IMG/VR virus record: IMGVR_UViG_3300023174_000050
Span: 62,001 to 126,000 of that record
Source of the DNA: a virus
DNA length: 64,000 nt
Strand: one strand, 5' to 3'
The notes below the pieces were generated by a model that worked only from the letters and a program-made list of their open reading frames with translations, did not search any database and had not been told where the DNA came from. Both the position numbers and the translations under genes were made by a program. Shown one piece after another: positions 61,081 through 64,000 of this stretch (within the stretch, counting starts at the first letter, position 1; the number at the start of each line of letters is the position of its first letter).

Positions 61081-62795
61081 TAAGATTTACGAATGTTAGA
61101 TGGAAAAATTTCTTATCCACTGGTGCGCAATTCACAGAAGTAAAATTAGATAAAACAACTACTACACTTATCGTAGGTGAAAATGGTGCAGGTAAAAGTA
61201 CCATTCTTGATGCTATTTGTTTTTGTTTATTCAATAAACCTTTTAGGAATATTAATAAACCTCAGTTGATGAATAGTATCAATGGTAAAAATTTACAGGT
61301 GGAATTAGAGTTTTCCATTGGACCAAAGGATTATAAAATTGTTCGAGGCATTAAGCCTGGTATATTTGAAATCTATGTAAACGGCTCGTTATTAAATCAA
61401 GATGCTGCATCAAAAGATTACCAAAAATATCTTGAGGATGCTATTCTAAAATTAAACTATAAATCATTTACTCAGATTGTTATTCTTGGCAGTGCATCTT
61501 TTACACCGTTTATGCAGTTGCCGTTAAGTCACAGAAGAGAAATTATTGAAGACATTTTAGATATCCAAATTTTTACTGTGATGAATTCTGTTCTTAAAGA
61601 TAAAAATATTGAAATCAAAACTAAAATAACAGACATTGATACTAAAATTGAACTTGGCAAAAACAAAGTTAAATTGCAACAGCAATACATTACAACATTA
61701 GAGAATGACAAACAAAGGAAGGTAGAGGATGTCCAAAAGCGAATACTTGAATCGACTGAAGAAATATCACAGCTTACATTGTTGGTCGACGCTGAAAAAG
61801 AATCGGAAGGAAATCTTAAATCCTCGATACAAGACTCCCCTGAGAAACGTAACCGATATACGGAAATGGGAACTTTACTTAGAAAACTTACCGAGCGAAT
61901 TAAGACACAGGAAAGCAGTATTCAATTTTACCACGAACATGACCTTTGTCCGACATGCAACCAAGATTTGGATGCAAATCTCAAACACTCAGCAATCTCA
62001 CTTCATACACATAAACTCGAGGAAGTACAAGCAGCAATACAAGCCCTTACCGTTCAACTTAATGATACCGAAACTAGACTTAATGAGATTGCTGATATCG
62101 AATCGAAAATCTCTGAACATCAGGGCAATATCATACAACTCAATTCAAGAATCATTGCCGGGCAAAGTTACATTCATAAACTCCAGAGCGAATTGGCAAG
62201 AGACACTACAGATACAACAAACCTGGAAGATGAAAAGAGGAAGCTCAAAACTCTGGCAAAAGAAGTCGTCGCGCATGCAGATGATAAAACGAAGCTTAAT
62301 GAAGATAAACATTACCTCGATATCGCATCCGTACTTCTTAAGGACACCGGCATTAAGACTAAGATCATCCGTCAGTATCTGCCCGTAATTAATAAACTTG
62401 TAAACAAGTATTTACAGGCAATGGATTTCTTTTGTCACTTTGAATTGGATGAAACATTTAATGAATCAATTAAATCTAGACATCGAGATGAATTCTCATA
62501 CGCATCATTTAGTGAGGGTGAGAAACAACGTATTGATTTAGCATTGTTATTTACATGGAGAACAATTGCCAAGATGAAGAATTGTGCTAGCACAAATCTC
62601 TTGTTACTTGATGAGGTTTTTGATTCTTCTTTAGATGCTAACGGTACAGATTACGTGATGAACTTAATAAATACGTTAGGCGAAGAGACTAATGTATTTG
62701 TTATTAGTCACAAGGGAGATCTTCTTTTTGATAAATTTAGAAGTATTATAAAATTTGAGAAGTATCAAAACTTTTCTAGAATACAAGGAAATTGA
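61077..62795 (+). CDS. gp46: Recombination ATPase gp46
   Basis: SMC/Rad50-like ATPase partner of gp47. Walker A is 'IVGENGAGKSTILDAI', the zinc hook 'LCPTCNQDL' (Cys291, Cys294) interrupts long coiled coils, 'SFSEGEKQRIDLALLF' is the ABC signature and 'LLLLDEVFDSSLD' Walker B. Length 572 aa (T4: 560). The coiled-coil part, roughly 61730-62400, uses visibly more C/G at third positions than both ends and leaves a second frame open for 219 codons, which may mark recombination with another phage. Confidence 0.95.
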   Translation: MIRFTNVRWKNFLSTGAQFTEVKLDKTTTTLIVGENGAGKSTILDAICFCLFNKPFRNINKPQLMNSINGKNLQVELEFSIGPKDYKIVRGIKPGIFEIYVNGSLLNQDAASKDYQKYLEDAILKLNYKSFTQIVILGSASFTPFMQLPLSHRREIIEDILDIQIFTVMNSVLKDKNIEIKTKITDIDTKIELGKNKVKLQQQYITTLENDKQRKVEDVQKRILESTEEISQLTLLVDAEKESEGNLKSSIQDSPEKRNRYTEMGTLLRKLTERIKTQESSIQFYHEHDLCPTCNQDLDANLKHSAISLHTHKLEEVQAAIQALTVQLNDTETRLNEIADIESKISEHQGNIIQLNSRIIAGQSYIHKLQSELARDTTDTTNLEDEKRKLKTLAKEVVAHADDKTKLNEDKHYLDIASVLLKDTGIKTKIIRQYLPVINKLVNKYLQAMDFFCHFELDETFNESIKSRHRDEFSYASFSEGEKQRIDLALLFTWRTIAKMKNCASTNLLLLDEVFDSSLDANGTDYVMNLINTLGEETNVFVISHKGDLLFDKFRSIIKFEKYQNFSRIQGN

Positions 62796-62796
62796 A

Positions 62797-63390
62797 ATGG
62801 CAAATGAATGGCAATTACAGACGCACCAAGTTAACGCATATTGTTATTACTCGGGCATATTTGACGATGATATGATTAATAGCATTGTAGAACTTGGGGA
62901 CAAACTGGAAAAAGGGCCTGCTCTTGTTGGCGGGGATTTTGAGAAAGCTGGCGGTACAAATGAAAAAATTCGAAAAACAGAAATTGGCTGGATTCCTACC
63001 ACCGAAGAAAACGCTTGGCTATTTAGAAAATTGACAGACGTTATTCTTCAAGCAAATACGCAATGGTTTGGATTTGATCTTAATCATATAGAAAATTTGC
63101 AATACTCAGTATATAACAAGGGCGACTTCTATGAAAAGCATGTTGACCATCACTTTCAAGGTGCAGGTCAATATCCTAGAAAATTAAGTTTTACCTTACA
63201 ATTAACAGATCCTGCAGAATATAAGGGCGGGGAAACAATGCTAATTACTGCACAGGACCCTTTTGCTATTCCTAAAGAAAAGGGAACTTTAACATTCTTT
63301 CCATCTTATACTTTACACGAAGTTAAACCTATTACAAAAGGAACTCGTAAAGCATTAGTAGGATGGATACATGGACCAAGGTGGAAATAA
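62797..63390 (+). CDS. 2OG-Fe(II) oxygenase, PKHD-type
   Basis: A 197-aa oxygenase often found after gp46 in marine T4-like phages. Iron ligands are His115-x-Asp117 in 'DFYEKHVDHHFQ' and His174 in 'TFFPSYTLHEVKPI', with Arg184 in 'KGTRKALVGWIHGP' for 2-oxoglutarate. 'RKLSFTLQLTDPAEYKGGET' is the usual core. Start at ATG 62797, one base after the gp46 stop region, with AAGGAA well spaced; the longer frame begins inside gp46. Its substrate (protein, DNA or small molecule) is unknown. Confidence 0.8.
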   Translation: MANEWQLQTHQVNAYCYYSGIFDDDMINSIVELGDKLEKGPALVGGDFEKAGGTNEKIRKTEIGWIPTTEENAWLFRKLTDVILQANTQWFGFDLNHIENLQYSVYNKGDFYEKHVDHHFQGAGQYPRKLSFTLQLTDPAEYKGGETMLITAQDPFAIPKEKGTLTFFPSYTLHEVKPITKGTRKALVGWIHGPRWK

Positions 63391-63391
63391 A

Positions 63392-63667
63392 ATGGCAACC
63401 AAAATACCATTAGAGTATTTGGACTTAAGTAATGATTTTGGATTTACAGCAGTACATGAAAATGATGTTTTAGATCCTGTCATTACTGAAGTTTCAGCAA
63501 AAGCAGATACCGAAATCAAACAGAAATTATCTTCTATTGAAAAATTGGTTTTGCCTCTTTTGGTTAACTTAATGAAGAACCCGGAAAAAGACTACATACA
63601 TTGGCCAAATAGAGTTCCGTTGATTGAAAAACAAATTGAAAAGATACTTGCAATCACCCGTAGTTAA
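63392..63667 (+). CDS. Conserved small T4-like protein
   Basis: A protein of 91 aa that begins 'MATKIPLEYLDLSNDFGFTA', a start seen in small conserved proteins of marine T4-like phages next to the oxygenase. It is helical ('IKQKLSSIEKLVLPLLVNLM') and ends 'PLIEKQIEKILAITRS'. Start chosen at 63392, just after the upstream stop; seven codons further upstream lie inside the oxygenase. Function unknown. Confidence 0.65.
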   Translation: MATKIPLEYLDLSNDFGFTAVHENDVLDPVITEVSAKADTEIKQKLSSIEKLVLPLLVNLMKNPEKDYIHWPNRVPLIEKQIEKILAITRS

Positions 63668-63682
63668 TGGCTAAACTGGGGC

Positions 63683-63711
63683 TTGACTTCTGATCCTAAA
63701 GGTGTTATAAT
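63683..63711 (+). promoter_or_regulatory. Sigma-70-type promoter before the metallopeptidase
   Basis: TTGACT (63683-63688), 17 bp, TATAAT (63706-63711), with TG at 63703-63704 (extended -10). It lies in the only true gap of this region, 24 bases before the next start codon, so the call is strong. Confidence 0.8.
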
Positions 63712-63734
63712 AATGAAAACCGAAGGAGAAAAGA

Positions 63735-64000
63735 ATGTTAGCTCAATCCAAATCTATTCTAGCAAAGCTTCTCGCAACTGAGAACATCACAGTCGAGCAT
63801 CGCAAGATCTCGACTGCGTACTTTGATACTGCGAATCGAGTTATGGCACTTCCTATTTGGAAGGATATGTCATCCGAATTATATGACCTTCTACTAGGTC
63901 ATGAAACAGGGCATGCGCTGTTCACACCAAATGAAGGCTGGCATGACAACCTTAAAGACAAAACACAAAAAGGCTTCAAAACATTTTTGAACGTAATTGA
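63735..64000 (+). CDS. HExxH metallopeptidase-like protein (5' part only)
   Basis: The first 88 codons of a gene that runs off the window. 'LLLGHETGHALFTPNEGWHD' holds a zinc-protease motif (His56, Glu57, His60). The region before it ('MLAQSKSILAKLLATENITV', 'HRKISTAYFDTANRVMALPI') matches the start of a large conserved protein in marine T4-like phages. The AAGGAG at 63723-63728 and the promoter above support the start. Substrate and the C-terminal domains cannot be seen. Confidence 0.7.
   Translation, partial: MLAQSKSILAKLLATENITVEHRKISTAYFDTANRVMALPIWKDMSSELYDLLLGHETGHALFTPNEGWHDNLKDKTQKGFKTFLNVI

Noticed and set aside
61729-62388. 219-codon plus-strand frame inside gp46
   Set aside because: Composition is not protein-like, no SD precedes it, and it is explained by the codon shift in gp46; kept only as a side note in the findings.
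1-64000. tRNA genes, CRISPR arrays, insertion sequences or integrase sites
   Set aside because: No cloverleaf, spaced direct repeats, transposase or integrase was recognised; gaps between genes are mostly under 75 bases.

Overview
The window is a 64 kb piece of an AT-rich (about one third G+C by eye) T4-like marine myovirus. Its gene content and order match the cyanophage/pelagiphage branch of T4-like phages: replication and recombination genes (gp33, gp59, gp32, uvsY, uvsW, gp55, gp46, gp47), a full baseplate, neck, tail and head module, and many small proteins typical of ocean T4-like phages. No photosystem genes are visible. A heme oxygenase with a PcyX-like bilin reductase, and the low G+C, point to a phage of a heterotrophic marine alphaproteobacterium (SAR11-like) at least as well as to a cyanophage. 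The host is inference.

Layout. 22-5703 (+): GH19 endolysin, MazG-like pyrophosphohydrolase, RecB-like nuclease, 2OG-Fe(II) oxygenase, heme oxygenase, bilin reductase, then gp33, gp59, two small proteins and gp32, closed by a strong terminator. 5751-10311 (-): a tail/baseplate-hub operon (gp4, a gp2-position protein, gp54, gp26, a gp51-like frame, a tape-measure candidate). 10355-47543 (+): gp48, 53, 27, 5, 25, 6, a gp7-like pair, gp8, large fibre/wedge proteins, gp13-17, gp18, 19, 20, prohead core, 21, 22, 23 and a tube-fold tail completion protein. 47561-64000 (+): glycosyltransferase, uvsY, uvsW, gp55, then a nucleotide/DNA-modification block (MazG, QueE, FolE, DexA-like exonuclease, glycosyltransferase, DpdA, two T-fold proteins, second glycosyltransferase, GalE-like epimerase), gp47, gp46, an oxygenase, and the start of an HExxH metallopeptidase.

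How it works together. gp55 (late sigma) and gp33 (its co-activator) should drive the TATAAATA late promoters found before gp48, gp4, gp18, gp22, gp23 and the gene after gp23. A second promoter class, near-perfect host sigma-70 sites (TTGACA/T, 17 bp, TATAAT or TACAAT), sits at the ends of genes just ahead of early functions (MazG, gp33/59, gp32, MazG/QueE, DpdA and the metallopeptidase). FolE, QueD and QueE make a 7-deazaguanine precursor and DpdA would insert it into phage DNA. No QueC is seen in the window.

Most notable: (1) the 455-aa glycosyltransferase and the adjacent DpdA end in almost the same peptide (NLESLFA / SLEDLFA), which resembles sliding-clamp-binding tails and suggests replication-coupled DNA hypermodification; (2) gp26 carries a -1 slippery heptamer A_AAT_TTT just before its stop, leading into a start-less frame that looks like gp51, so a gp26-gp51 programmed frameshift is likely; (3) the heme oxygenase/PcyX-like pair; (4) the two-class promoter map; (5) a seven-repeat insertion in the tail sheath. 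All family calls come from reading the sequence, with no database search.
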